51,257 nt of DNA from JAIBJN01 sp035461525 (GTDB lineage: Bacteria > Actinomycetota > Thermoleophilia > Gaiellales > Gaiellaceae): NCBI GenBank assembly GCA_035461525.1, contig DATHVD010000009.1, positions 1 through 51,257 of the forward strand, read 5' to 3'. Numbering within the stretch: the first letter of the stretch is position 1; every line of letters starts with the position of its first letter. Made by a program: the position numbers and the translations under genes. Positions 31,865 to 40,018 of the stretch are shown in pieces. Under the pieces are notes generated by a model that made no database searches, was not told where the DNA came from, and was given only the letters and a program-made list of their open reading frames with translations.

Positions 31865-32445
31865 TGACGCTCGCCTGCGCGCTTGCCGTGGAGGAGGACG
31901 CCGCCCGCCGCGGCGGAGCGCGGGCAGCCCGCGTCGGCCTCGGCGCGCGCGGGATGCTCCCCGAGGGCCCGCTCGTCTCCTTCGGCCTCGCCGGCGCGCT
32001 CGTACCGGGGCTCGAGCCGGGGACGCTCCTCACCGCGCGGCGCGTCGTCGACGCCGACGGCACGGTGCTCTGGGAGGACGAGCCGCTCGGGGTGCCGGGC
32101 GCACTCCGAGCGGTCGTCTGCGACGCCGGACGCGTCGTCGACGACCCGGTCGACCGGCGCGCGCTCGCCGAGCGGACGGGCGCCGTCGCCGTCGACGCCG
32201 AGAGCGCGACGCTCGCCGCCACCGGCCGCCTCGCCGGCGTCGTGCGCGCGATCTCGGACACCCCCGCGCGCCCCGTCGGCGCCCTCGCGCGCGCGGCCTC
32301 CCCCGACGGTGGGACCGACTGGCGCGTCGCCGCCCACGCGCTCGTCTTCGAGCCGCGTGAGACGATCCGGACCGCCCTCGCTGCGCGCGGGGCGCTTGCG
32401 TCCCTCCGCCATGCGGCGGCGGCCCTGCGGGGAGTCGCCCGGTGA
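31864..32445 (+). CDS. hpnG: HpnG-like nucleosidase/phosphorylase
   Basis: A 193-residue purine-phosphorylase-fold protein in the hpnG position. HpnG removes adenine from adenosylhopane to give ribosylhopane. LACALAVEEDAARRG, then VSFGLAGALVPGLEPGTLLTA (the Gly-rich active-site region) and VAVDAESATLAATGRL (the conserved ESA/EMA-type Glu) support the fold. The protein is shorter than many HpnG (about 210-250) and diverged. The call leans on position: the GTG (31864) shares one base with the hpnH TAG stop, and the gene ends inside the ispH start. Confidence 0.78.
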   Translation: MTLACALAVEEDAARRGGARAARVGLGARGMLPEGPLVSFGLAGALVPGLEPGTLLTARRVVDADGTVLWEDEPLGVPGALRAVVCDAGRVVDDPVDRRALAERTGAVAVDAESATLAATGRLAGVVRAISDTPARPVGALARAASPDGGTDWRVAAHALVFEPRETIRTALAARGALASLRHAAAALRGVAR

Positions 32446-33374
32446 GCGGGAAGCGCGTCCTCGTCGCCAGCCCGCGCAGCTTCTGCGCAGGCGTCGTCCG
32501 GGCGATCGACATCGTCGAGAAGCTCCTGGAGCGCCACGGCCCGCCCGTCTACGTCCGCCACGAGATCGTCCACAACGTCCACGTCGTCCGCGACCTCGAG
32601 GAGCGCGGGGCGGTCTTCGTCGATTCCGAGGAGGACGTCCCCGAAGGCGCGCTCGTCGTCCTCTCGGCGCACGGCGTCGCGCCGCAGGTCTACGAGAAGT
32701 GCGCCGAGCGCGGTCTCCAGGTCGTGGACGCCGTCTGCCCGCTGGTGTCCAAGGTCCACGCCGAGGCGCGCCGTTACGCGGCACGGGGCCACAGGATCGC
32801 GCTCGTAGGCCACGCCGGGCACGTCGAGGTCGAGGGCACGATGGGGGAGGCGCCCGACGCGATCGTCCTCGTCGAGACGCCCGAGGAAGCGCGGGCGATC
32901 GAGCTCGAGGAGGGGCAGCAGCTCGCCTACATCACCCAGACGACCCTCTCCCTCGACGACACCGCCGACGTCGTGGGCGCGCTGCGCGAGCGCGTCCCCG
33001 ACCTCGTCGGGCCCCCGTCGGCGGACATCTGCTACGCGACCCAGAACCGGCAGGACGCGGTCAAGACGATCTGCACCGAGGCGACGCTCGTCCTCGTCGT
33101 CGGCTCGCGCACGAGCTCGAACGCGAACCGGCTCGTCGAGGTCGCCCGAAGCCGCGGCGCCGACGCCTACCTGATCGACGACGAGAGCGACCTCGACCAG
33201 GCCTGGCTCGACGGACACACGACGGTCGGGCTCACCGCCGGCGCCTCCTCGCCCGACCTTCTCGTCGAGCGCGTCGTCGCGCGTCTGGCGGAGCTCGGGT
33301 TCGACGGGCGCGAAGACGTGGAGCTGACCCGCGAGGACGTCTTCTTCCGCCTGCCGCCCGACCTGCGCGAGTAG
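32442..33374 (+). CDS. ispH: 4-Hydroxy-3-methylbut-2-enyl diphosphate reductase
   Basis: Last enzyme of the MEP pathway, making IPP and DMAPP with a 4Fe-4S cluster. It has 310 residues. VASPRSFCAGVVRAIDIVEK contains the first cluster Cys. YVRHEIVHNVHVVRDLEERG, FSAHGV-like LSAHGVAPQVYE, VDAVCPLVSKVH (second Cys), GHAGHVEVEGTMG, ITQTTLSLDDT and DICYATQNRQDAVK (third Cys) are all present. TAGASSPDLLVERVV is the C-terminal signature. Lying at the end of the hopanoid operon, coupled through a GTGA overlap, it probably boosts isoprenoid supply for squalene synthesis. Confidence 0.96.
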   Translation: MSGKRVLVASPRSFCAGVVRAIDIVEKLLERHGPPVYVRHEIVHNVHVVRDLEERGAVFVDSEEDVPEGALVVLSAHGVAPQVYEKCAERGLQVVDAVCPLVSKVHAEARRYAARGHRIALVGHAGHVEVEGTMGEAPDAIVLVETPEEARAIELEEGQQLAYITQTTLSLDDTADVVGALRERVPDLVGPPSADICYATQNRQDAVKTICTEATLVLVVGSRTSSNANRLVEVARSRGADAYLIDDESDLDQAWLDGHTTVGLTAGASSPDLLVERVVARLAELGFDGREDVELTREDVFFRLPPDLRE

Positions 33375-33375
33375 C

Positions 33376-33381
33376 TACCGT
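33376..33381 (+). promoter_or_regulatory. -10-like box, leaderless start of pheA
   Basis: TACCGT ends 6 bases before ATG 33388. The whole ispH-pheA gap is 13 bases and contains no ribosome site. Confidence 0.42.
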
Positions 33382-33387
33382 CCCTCG

Positions 33388-34221
33388 ATGGAACCACGCG
33401 TGGCCTACCCCGGCCGCGAGGGCGCGCACAGCGCCGCGGCCTGCGACGTCCTCTTTCCCGAGGGGGCCGGGCTCGTCTCGCTGCCGAGCTTCGCCGCCGT
33501 CGTCCGGGCCGTCGGCGAGGGCGAGGCGGCGTTCGGCGTGCTGCCGATCGAGAGCTCGCTCGCCGGCCCCGTCAACGAGACGCACGACCTCCTCTACGAG
33601 TCGGCGCTCTCCCTCGTCCGCGAGGCGGTCGTGCCTATCCGCCACTGCCTCGTCGGCCCCGCGCCGATCGCCCTGGAGGCGATCCGCGTCGTCCGGTCGC
33701 ACCCCGTCGCGCTCGACCAGTGCCGCCGCCTCCTCGCCCGGCTTCCCGGCGCGACCGCGATCGCCGCCGCGACGACGGCCGACGCCGCGCACGACGTCGC
33801 TGGGCGGGGCGACCCGAGCGACGTCGCCATCGCGAGCGAGCGGGCGGCCGCGCTGCACGGCCTCACCGTGCTCGCGGACGACATCGGCGACCACCCGGGC
33901 GCGCTCACCCGCTTCGTCGCCGTCGCGCCCTACACACGCCTCGATCGCGAGCCGGGCGACTGGCGGACGGCGTTCTCCTTCGTCACCGACCACGCTCCCG
34001 GAGCGCTGCACGCCGCGCTCGAGCCTTTCGCCCGCCACCGCCTCGACCTCGTGCAGCTCGTCTCCCGGCCGATCCCGCGGACCCCCTGGCGCTACCGCTT
34101 CGACGCCGTCCTCGCCGGGCATCCGCACGACACAGTCGTCGCCGAGACGCTCGGGGAGCTTCGCGCACTCACGCGCGAGCTCCGCGTCTTCGGCTCCTAC
34201 CCCTCTGCCCGGCGAGAGTGA
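33388..34221 (+). CDS. pheA: Prephenate dehydratase
   Basis: Monofunctional prephenate dehydratase of 277 residues; it forms phenylpyruvate for phenylalanine synthesis. RVAYPGREGAHSAAACDVLF is the N-terminal signature. GVLPIESSLAGPVNETHDLL carries the conserved P-I-E-S/N-S, DIGDHPGALTRFVAVAP the TRF motif with the catalytic Thr, and a C-terminal ACT domain (about 190-270) with VTDHAPGALHAALEPF and the LVSRPI Phe-binding stretch suggests feedback inhibition. There is no chorismate mutase domain. It follows ispH by 13 bases but probably has its own leaderless promoter. A strong hairpin follows. Confidence 0.93.
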   Translation: MEPRVAYPGREGAHSAAACDVLFPEGAGLVSLPSFAAVVRAVGEGEAAFGVLPIESSLAGPVNETHDLLYESALSLVREAVVPIRHCLVGPAPIALEAIRVVRSHPVALDQCRRLLARLPGATAIAAATTADAAHDVAGRGDPSDVAIASERAAALHGLTVLADDIGDHPGALTRFVAVAPYTRLDREPGDWRTAFSFVTDHAPGALHAALEPFARHRLDLVQLVSRPIPRTPWRYRFDAVLAGHPHDTVVAETLGELRALTRELRVFGSYPSARRE

Positions 34222-34231
34222 GGACAGCGCA

Positions 34232-34261
34232 AGGCCGCCCCGGACCCGTGCGGGGCGGCCT
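34232..34261. terminator. Hairpin terminator between convergent pheA and secreted-protein genes
   Basis: Arms AGGCCGCCCC and GGGGCGGCCT form a perfect 10-bp stem with a 10-base loop, 10 bases after the pheA stop and 26 before the end of the opposing gene. It lacks a T-run, which is common in GC-rich actinobacteria, and could serve both strands. Confidence 0.75.
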
Positions 34262-34287
34262 CGGCTCTCGAGGAGCGGTTCCGCGGG

Positions 34288-34896
34288 TCAGGCCGCGACG
34301 CGCGCGAAGACCTGCGCGACGCCGAGCTTCAGGCCCGGAGCAAAGATCGTGACGCCGAGCGACGCGTTCAGCGCGTCGGCGGCGGCGGGCGTCAGGTAGG
34401 CGTCCACGTTCTTGACCCGGATCAGGCGTCCTTGGCTGATCACCTTCGCCCGCTTGAGGCTCAGGTCGAGGATCCGCACGCGGACGGACGGGTTGCCGTT
34501 CACCTCGGCGCTGAGGCCGGGGTTCGCGTCGATCGTGATCCGGAAGTTCGTGAGGAGGAGCGAGGCTCCCGTGTTCGTGTTGACGACGTTCAGCCCGCCG
34601 GAGTGCTCGATCGTGCCGAAGAGGTTGGAGGGGTTGACGCTCCCGCCGGTGAGCGGGAAGGAATAGCGCACCTGTGAAGGGTTGAGGAACTCGAAGCCGG
34701 TCTTGCCGACCGGGAGCGGGACGATGCCGTTGTCCAGCAGGGCCTTCGTCGTTGCCGGGTCGGTGACGAGCTTCGTCTTGTCGCCGACCAGGGTGAGGTT
34801 GCCCGTCTGCGCGACCGCCCCGCCCGCGAGCGTCGCTGCGGCGACGACGGTGAGGGCGAGCAGGCCGGCGAGGCGCCGAGGCAGTGCACGAGTCAT
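34288..34896 (-). CDS. Secreted protein, HtaA-like
   Basis: A 202-residue exported protein. A Sec signal peptide (MTRALPRRLAGLLALTVVAA, cleavage probably after GGAVA near residue 29) is followed by a beta-rich domain. Segments such as GTIEHSGGLNVVNTNTGASL, LLTNFRITID and a C-terminal AYLTPAAADALNASLG resemble the HtaA domain of actinobacterial surface proteins, some of which bind haem; the similarity is partial and the haem Tyr/His pair is not evident. The ATG 34896 has GAAGGAGG six bases upstream, a strong ribosome site. It is a single gene before the GNAT gene ends. Confidence 0.7.
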   Translation of the reverse strand: MTRALPRRLAGLLALTVVAAATLAGGAVAQTGNLTLVGDKTKLVTDPATTKALLDNGIVPLPVGKTGFEFLNPSQVRYSFPLTGGSVNPSNLFGTIEHSGGLNVVNTNTGASLLLTNFRITIDANPGLSAEVNGNPSVRVRILDLSLKRAKVISQGRLIRVKNVDAYLTPAAADALNASLGVTIFAPGLKLGVAQVFARVAA

Positions 34897-34967
34897 GGTG
34901 TCCTCCTTCGTCGTAGAGAGTCTGCCGAGGATTTGTTCGGCAGGGCGACGAATTCGGTTCGCCGGAG

Positions 34968-35888
34968 CTATCCGGCCGGCCGGAGCGTCTTCTCGTAGCG
35001 CGTGTGCTCGCGCACGACCTTCATCCCGCCGCGCTCGTAGAGCTCCTTCGCGCCCGTGCGGTTCCACGAGTCGACGACGAGCCCGATCTCTCGGCGCCCG
35101 CGCCGGTGGAACTCGGACATCGCCTGGCGGAGGAGCGCCGTGCCGAGACCCCGGCGGCGCCACCCGCGCGCGACGGCGAGCTGACGGACCCAGCCCTCGT
35201 CGTCGTAGGCGGGGCAGAGAACGGCGCCGACGATCTCGCCCTCCGACTCGGCCAGGAACCAGAGGCCCGGCTCGAACGCGTCCCGGTCGATCATGTACGC
35301 CTGCCACTCCTCGAAGGACGCCGCCTCGTAGCGCTCGTTGTCGCCGAAGGCGTCCTGGACGAGGGCGTGGACGGCGCGCGTGTCCCGCTCCTGGTCGAAG
35401 GTGCGAACGAGGACGCCCTCGGGCCAGGTCGGCGGCGGGGGCGTGTCGGTCAGTGGCATGCTCATGCGCCAGTAGGTCCGCACGGGCTCGTAGCCGCGCT
35501 CCTCGAGGAGCTGCTGCGAGCCTGTGTGCCTCGAGCTCAGCACCTGCGCGAGCCGCACCTCCTCACCCGGGGCCGTGCGCTCGAGTGCGCGCTCCTCCGA
35601 CCAGTCGAGCAGCCTCTTGCCCATGCCGCGGTCCCGGTGCTCCGGGTGGACGTAGACGTCCACGTAGTCGTTCCGGACGAAGCCGGCGTAGGCGACTACC
35701 TGGTCGCCGTCGAGGACGACGACGGCATCCTCGGCCAGGTCGAAACCCGGCATGTGCCAGTCGGTCAGGAGGTCGTCGAGATCGAAGTCGGGCGCGCCGA
35801 ACTCGTCGATGTCGCAGGCGATGACGAGGTTCGCGACCGCCTGGGCCTCCTCGGGCCTGGGAGGGCGCAGCTCGAGGCCGTCGTCCAT
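34968..35888 (-). CDS. Tandem-GNAT acetyltransferase (MshD-like architecture)
   Basis: A 306-residue protein with two GNAT domains. The N-domain (about 5-150) has VVVLDGDQVVAYAGFVRNDY and VHPEHRDRGMGKRLLDWSEE, the R/Q-x-x-G-x-G/A acetyl-CoA loop. The C-domain (about 160-300) has LAESEGEIVGAVLC and VARGWRRRGLGTALLRQAM with GLVVDSWNRTGAKELYERGG. The second domain has the stronger CoA loop, so it is probably catalytic. Mycothiol synthase MshD has this double layout, but the substrate here is unknown. The ATG overlaps the thioredoxin stop as TGATG. Confidence 0.85.
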   Translation of the reverse strand: MDDGLELRPPRPEEAQAVANLVIACDIDEFGAPDFDLDDLLTDWHMPGFDLAEDAVVVLDGDQVVAYAGFVRNDYVDVYVHPEHRDRGMGKRLLDWSEERALERTAPGEEVRLAQVLSSRHTGSQQLLEERGYEPVRTYWRMSMPLTDTPPPPTWPEGVLVRTFDQERDTRAVHALVQDAFGDNERYEAASFEEWQAYMIDRDAFEPGLWFLAESEGEIVGAVLCPAYDDEGWVRQLAVARGWRRRGLGTALLRQAMSEFHRRGRREIGLVVDSWNRTGAKELYERGGMKVVREHTRYEKTLRPAG

Positions 35889-36451
35889 CAGTAGAGCGCG
35901 CTTGCGAGCCGGCGGCGGTAGTGGGTCGTCACTGGGTGCTCCTGTCCGAGGTCGCCGAAGAGGGAGACCATGATCACGCGGATCCGCTCCCGGCGCTCGG
36001 GGGTTGCGCTCTCGAGCTCGCCGAGAAGCCACTCGAGGACGCGCTCGTGGTCGCCCTCGGCCAGCGGCCCGAGGATCTCGGGGAACTCGCCCGAGCCGCG
36101 GAGCTCGTCGAGCAGCCGCTCGGCGGCGGAGGGCCCCGTCAGACCCGCGAGGAACGCCTTCACGGCCTGGGGCGGGAGCGCGCCGACGAACTCGTCCACG
36201 ACCCGCCCGTCCCGGAACGCCTTGACGTTGGGAATGCCGCGCACCCCGTAGCGGTCGGAGAGCTCCGGGTTCGCGTCCGTGTCCACCTTGGCCAACAGGA
36301 TTCCGCCCTCCTGCTCGGCGACTGCTTGCTCCAGCACGGGGGTCAGCGCCTTGCAGGGCCCGCACCAGTCGGCCCAGAAGTCGACGACGACGGGCACCTC
36401 GCCCGATCGCTCGATGACTTCCTTCTCGAAGGTCTCCGTCGTGACGTCCAT
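35888..36451 (-). CDS. Thioredoxin-like chaperone (CnoX/YbbN type)
   Basis: A 187-residue protein with an N-terminal thioredoxin domain (1-105) and a C-terminal helical region. VVDFWADWCGPCKALTPVLE gives the active site C30-G-P-C33, and YGVRGIPNVKAFRDGRVVDE holds the cis-Pro. The C-terminal part (about 108-187) is TPR-like (HERVLEWLLGELESATPERR, IRVIMVSLFGDLG), as in CnoX/YbbN, which guards proteins against oxidation; unlike E. coli CnoX the Cys pair is intact. It starts three bases after the HDAC stop and overlaps the GNAT gene. Confidence 0.88.
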   Translation of the reverse strand: MDVTTETFEKEVIERSGEVPVVVDFWADWCGPCKALTPVLEQAVAEQEGGILLAKVDTDANPELSDRYGVRGIPNVKAFRDGRVVDEFVGALPPQAVKAFLAGLTGPSAAERLLDELRGSGEFPEILGPLAEGDHERVLEWLLGELESATPERRERIRVIMVSLFGDLGQEHPVTTHYRRRLASALY

Positions 36452-36454
36452 CTT

Positions 36455-37309
36455 TCAGACCGCCCCCACCACGGCCCCCACGTGTACCGGCAGGGTGCCC
36501 GTGTTGTATCCGCCTTCCAGGATGAACGCTACCCGGTCGGCGAGGCTTCCCGCGCGGGCCGCGAGCGCGGCGAAGCCGGCCTCCGTCAGCCGCCACTCCC
36601 CGATCGGGTCGCCCTCGGCGCCGTCGAAGCCTGCCGAGACGAGGAGGAGGTCGGGAGCGAACGCGGCGAGCGCGGGGGCGATGAGCTCCTCCATCGCCTC
36701 GAGCACGCGCTCGTCGCCGGAGCCGGCCGGGAGGGGGACGTTGAGCGTCGTCGCGTTCCCCTCGCCGGGCGCGCCCGTGCCCGGGTAGAACGGCCACTGG
36801 TGCAGAGAGGCGAAGAAGACCGAGTCGTCGTCCCAGAAGGTGTCCTGCGTCCCGTTGCCGTGGTGGACGTCCCAGTCGAGGATCGCCACGCGGGGAAGCC
36901 CCAGCTCCCGCTGGGCGAAGCGCGCGGCCACGGCGACGTTGTTGAAGAGGCAGAAGCCCATCGCGCGTTCGGGGAGGGCGTGGTGGCCGGGCGGGCGGGC
37001 GAGCGCGAAGCCTCCGCGCTCGGCCGCGCCGATGGCCGCGCCGGCCGCGAGCAGCGCCGCCTCGTACGTCGTCTCCGTGCAGAGCGTGTCAGCGTCGAGG
37101 AGCGTCGCGCGCCCGCTCGTGGAGACGTGCCGCACGGTCTCGACGTAGTCGCGCTCGTGGACAGCCGCCACCTCGTCCACGGTTGCGGGCCGCGCTTCGG
37201 CGAAGTCGGGGAAGGCTGCATGCAGCGCTGCGATCCGCTCGAGCCCCTCGGGGTGGCCGCCCGTCGGATGGAGGTGGACGAAGGCGGAGTGGCTGACGAG
37301 CGGGATCAC
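36455..37309 (-). CDS. Histone deacetylase family protein
   Basis: Zn-dependent deacetylase of 284 residues, of the bacterial class II/acetylpolyamine-amidohydrolase branch. ARPPGHHALPERAMGFCLFN has the paired catalytic His, AILDWDVHHGNGTQDTFWDD the Asp-His Zn ligands, FYPGTGAPGEGNATTLNVPL and SAGFDGAEGDPIG the second Asp and the Zn/K site. LEGGYN near the C-terminus completes the fold. It is short for the family (usually 300-340), lacking C-terminal additions. GTG 37309 overlaps the SDR stop. Substrates may be acetyl-lysine, acetoin-pathway proteins or acetylpolyamines. Confidence 0.9.
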   Translation of the reverse strand: MIPLVSHSAFVHLHPTGGHPEGLERIAALHAAFPDFAEARPATVDEVAAVHERDYVETVRHVSTSGRATLLDADTLCTETTYEAALLAAGAAIGAAERGGFALARPPGHHALPERAMGFCLFNNVAVAARFAQRELGLPRVAILDWDVHHGNGTQDTFWDDDSVFFASLHQWPFYPGTGAPGEGNATTLNVPLPAGSGDERVLEAMEELIAPALAAFAPDLLLVSAGFDGAEGDPIGEWRLTEAGFAALAARAGSLADRVAFILEGGYNTGTLPVHVGAVVGAV

Positions 37310-38046
37310 GCAGGGGAGGATTCCACGACCTGCTGGGCCATCGCCCCGTCCACCAGCAGGCTGGCGCCGCTGACGTACGCGGCGTCCTCGCTCGCGAGCC
37401 AGGAGACCGCCGCGGCGACTTCGGCCGGCGTCCCCGGCCGCTGGACGGGGATCTGCGAGTCGAGCGCGTCCGCCTCCTCGTTCCGCTCGGTCGCGATCGC
37501 TCCCGGCGCGACCGCGTTCACGCGGATCTCCGGGGCGAGTTCGAGCGCGAGCGAGCGGGTCAGCATCCCGAGCGCCGCCTTCGAGGACGCGTAGAGGGCG
37601 AAGCCTCGCCTGGGCACGTGCTCGTGCACGCTCGTCACGTTGACGACCGTGCCCCCGGCGCCCTGCTCCCGCATCTGCGCCGCGGCCGCGATCGCGAGGA
37701 GGAAGGGCCCGCGGACGTTGACCCCGAAGACCCGGTCGAAGTCGTCCGCCGAGGACTCGAGCGCGGGCGCCGAGAGCGTCACTCCCGCGTTGTTGACGAG
37801 GACGTCGAGGCGGCCGAGCGCCTCCACGGTCTCGGTCACGAGCCGCTCCGGCACGCCCGGCTCGGTCACGTCGCCGACCACCCAGGCGGCACGTCCGCGC
37901 GCGACGGCTTCCTCGAAGGCCTCCCGGTCGGAGCCGCCGTCCTTGTGTGAGTGGAACCCGAGCGCGAGGCCCTCGGCCTGCAGCCGCTCGGCGATCGCGC
38001 GGCCGATGCCGGTCGAGGCTCCCGTGACCAGGGCGACGCGCTCCAC
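37306..38046 (-). CDS. Short-chain dehydrogenase/reductase
   Basis: Classical SDR, 246 residues, similar to 3-oxoacyl-ACP reductase or glucose dehydrogenase-type enzymes. VALVTGASTGIGRAIAERL is the cofactor site, DVLVNNAGVT the NNAG motif, and VNVTSVHEHVPRRGFALYAS followed by SK supplies Ser, Tyr and Lys. NAVAPGAIATERN and YVSGASLLVDGAM are C-terminal signatures. GTG 38046 is chosen, with AAGGGA upstream. An in-frame GTG at 38067 would add seven residues and overlap the previous stop as GTGA, so the start is uncertain. Its own stop overlaps the HDAC GTG. Confidence 0.88.
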   Translation of the reverse strand: MERVALVTGASTGIGRAIAERLQAEGLALGFHSHKDGGSDREAFEEAVARGRAAWVVGDVTEPGVPERLVTETVEALGRLDVLVNNAGVTLSAPALESSADDFDRVFGVNVRGPFLLAIAAAAQMREQGAGGTVVNVTSVHEHVPRRGFALYASSKAALGMLTRSLALELAPEIRVNAVAPGAIATERNEEADALDSQIPVQRPGTPAEVAAAVSWLASEDAAYVSGASLLVDGAMAQQVVESSPA

Positions 38047-38063
38047 TCCCGATCCCTTCCCGC

Positions 38064-39134
38064 TCACGGGCGCGGGCGAACGTGAGCGCGGCCCACGTCG
38101 CCCGGGGTCGGGCAGCCCAGAAGAACCAGGGCGCCGAGGGTCTCCTCGCGCAGGAGGCCGAGGACGGCGGTGACCCCCGCCTCGCCTCCCGCCGCGAGCC
38201 CCCAGAGGACAGGCCGGCCGACGAGCACCGCCCGCGCGCCGAGCGCGAGCGCCTTGACGGTGTCCGTGCCGCGGCGGACGCCGCCGTCGAGGTAGACCTC
38301 CGCTTCTCCGTCGGCGGCCTCGACCACCTCCTCGAGCACGTCGAGCGCCGCAGGGGCGCCGTCGAGCTGGCGCCCGCCGTGGTTCGAGACGACGATGCCC
38401 TCCACGCCGTGCTCGCGCGCGAGCACGGCGTCCTCCGCCGTCAGGACGCCCTTGAGGACGAGCGGGAGCGCGCACTCCGAGCGGAGCCACTCGAGGTCGC
38501 GCCACGTCAGCGAGCTGTCGACGATCTCTCCGAGGGTCGTGTGGAAGTCGTCCGTCCCGACGAGCGAGCGCGGGAGGTTCGGCATAGGCAGGTCGAGCGG
38601 CAGCCCGAAACGGTTGCGAAGGTCGCGCTCCCTCCGCCCCGCCGCGGGGAGGTCGACGGTGAGGACGAGCGCGCGGTAGCCGGACTCGGAGACGGCCGCG
38701 AGGAGCTCGCGGGTGAACCCCCGGTCGTGCGACCAGTAGAGCTGGAACCAGCGCAGGCAGTCGGGTGCCGCGTCGGCGAGCTCGCGCGGCCCGACGCTCG
38801 CGAGGCTCGAGAGGCAGTAGACGGTGCCCGCGGCGGCCGCCGCGCGCGCGGCGCCCGGCTCACCGTCCGGATGGGTCAGCCTCTGCAGCGCGGTAGGTGC
38901 GACGAGGAGCGGCATCGAGACCTCGCTCCCGAGCACCGTCGTCGCCGTCGTGGCCGCGCTCACGTCGACGAGCGTCCTCGGGCGCAGGAGCACGCGGCCG
39001 AAGGCGGCGACGTTCTCGGCGAGCGTCGCCTCGTCGCCGGCGCCGCCGGCGATGTACTCGAAGAGCCCGCGGTCGAGCCGCTCCTCCGCCACCCGCTCGT
39101 ACTCGGCGGCGTTCAGCGGCTCGAGGTCGGCCAT
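38064..39134 (-). CDS. FMN-dependent alpha-hydroxy-acid oxidase/dehydrogenase
   Basis: A 356-residue TIM-barrel flavoenzyme of the glycolate/lactate/mandelate oxidase family. YEYIAGGAGDE-like FEYIAGGAGDEATLAENVAA opens the fold. VSMPLLVAPTALQRLTHPDG, TVYCLSSLASV, WFQLYWSHDR and ALVLTVDLPAAGRRERDLRN are the FMN and substrate blocks, and VEGIVVSNHGGRQLDGAPA holds the catalytic His. YLDGGVRRGTDTVKALALGA and LVGRPVLWGLAAGG close the FMN phosphate site. Specificity within the family cannot be assigned. The ATG follows a TACGAT box by 6 bases. Confidence 0.9.
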   Translation of the reverse strand: MADLEPLNAAEYERVAEERLDRGLFEYIAGGAGDEATLAENVAAFGRVLLRPRTLVDVSAATTATTVLGSEVSMPLLVAPTALQRLTHPDGEPGAARAAAAAGTVYCLSSLASVGPRELADAAPDCLRWFQLYWSHDRGFTRELLAAVSESGYRALVLTVDLPAAGRRERDLRNRFGLPLDLPMPNLPRSLVGTDDFHTTLGEIVDSSLTWRDLEWLRSECALPLVLKGVLTAEDAVLAREHGVEGIVVSNHGGRQLDGAPAALDVLEEVVEAADGEAEVYLDGGVRRGTDTVKALALGARAVLVGRPVLWGLAAGGEAGVTAVLGLLREETLGALVLLGCPTPGDVGRAHVRPRP

Positions 39135-39140
39135 GGCGGG

Positions 39141-39146
39141 ATCGTA
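39141..39146 (-). promoter_or_regulatory. -10-like box, leaderless start of the hydroxy-acid oxidase gene
   Basis: TACGAT (39146-39141) ends 6 bases before ATG 39134. There is no ribosome site between. Confidence 0.42.
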
Positions 39147-39153
39147 GTCCCGC

Positions 39154-39996
39154 TCAGCCCGCACGCGCGAGCAGGCGGCCGGCGAGGTTTCCGAGCCCCC
39201 ACGACTCGACGAGCGCGCCCGCAACTGCCCAGTCGGGCTCGGCGTCCGGGAGGTCGGGCACGGGCGCGTGGTGCTGGACCCGCGCGATCCGCAGGTAGTC
39301 GCGGAGCGCGTCGGCCTCGTCCGGAAAGCCGCCGGCCTCGAGCGCCGCGTCGAGGGAGCCGTGCCGCTCGAGCACGCCCTTCGCGCGGCCCGGGCCGACT
39401 CCCTTCGCGCCCGGGATCCGGTCGGAGGGATCGCCGCGCAGGGCGACGAAGTCGGGGACGAGCGCGGGCGGGATGCCGTAGATCTCCTCCACCTCGGCCG
39501 GCCCCACCCTCTGCAGGTCCTTCATGCCCGAGCGCGGCCGCAGGATCGTCGTCAGGGGCGTGGCGAGCTGGAAGAGGTCGCGGTCGTTCGTGAGGACGAG
39601 CGTCTCGCCGCCGCGCTCCTCCTCGGCGTGCGCCGCCGCCGCGAGGAAGTCGTCGGCCTCGAAGCCGGCCTCCTTCGCCCAGGGAAAGCCGAAGGCGCCG
39701 ACGAGCTCCGGCAGCCGGTCGAGCTGGGAGGTCAGCTCGGCCGGGAAGTCGCGGCCGGACTGGTAGGCCGGGAGCAGCTCGTTCCGGTACGTCGGGAAGC
39801 CGACGGAGTCGAAGCCGACGAACACCGTCCGCGGCCGCTCGGCGTCCCAGACGGAGACGAGCATGTTGGCGAACCCGACAATCATGTTCGCCTGCCGGCC
39901 GTCCCCGTCGCGGATCGACGAGGGGAGCGCGTGGAAGGCGCGGTGGGCGAGATTGTCGCCGTCGACTGCGAGCAGAGGCCTCAAGTCAGGGCCCAT
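39154..39996 (-). CDS. Stand-alone 5'-3' exonuclease (FEN/PolA N-domain type)
   Basis: A 280-residue flap endonuclease-like nuclease with no polymerase domain. LLAVDGDNLAHRAFHA has the first metal Asp, VFVGFDSVGFPTYRNELLPAYQ follows in order (core FVGFDSVGFPTYR), and GFEADDFLAAAAHAEE plus VLTNDRDLFQLATP hold the acidic cluster. ALRGDPSDRIPGAKGVGP is the helix-hairpin-helix with the last Asp pair. It would remove RNA primers or flaps. The gene is divergent from topoisomerase III, with starts 36 bases apart. Confidence 0.92.
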   Translation of the reverse strand: MGPDLRPLLAVDGDNLAHRAFHALPSSIRDGDGRQANMIVGFANMLVSVWDAERPRTVFVGFDSVGFPTYRNELLPAYQSGRDFPAELTSQLDRLPELVGAFGFPWAKEAGFEADDFLAAAAHAEEERGGETLVLTNDRDLFQLATPLTTILRPRSGMKDLQRVGPAEVEEIYGIPPALVPDFVALRGDPSDRIPGAKGVGPGRAKGVLERHGSLDAALEAGGFPDEADALRDYLRIARVQHHAPVPDLPDAEPDWAVAGALVESWGLGNLAGRLLARAG

Positions 39997-40018
39997 TCTT
40001 GCCGTTTCCGTGCTTCGC

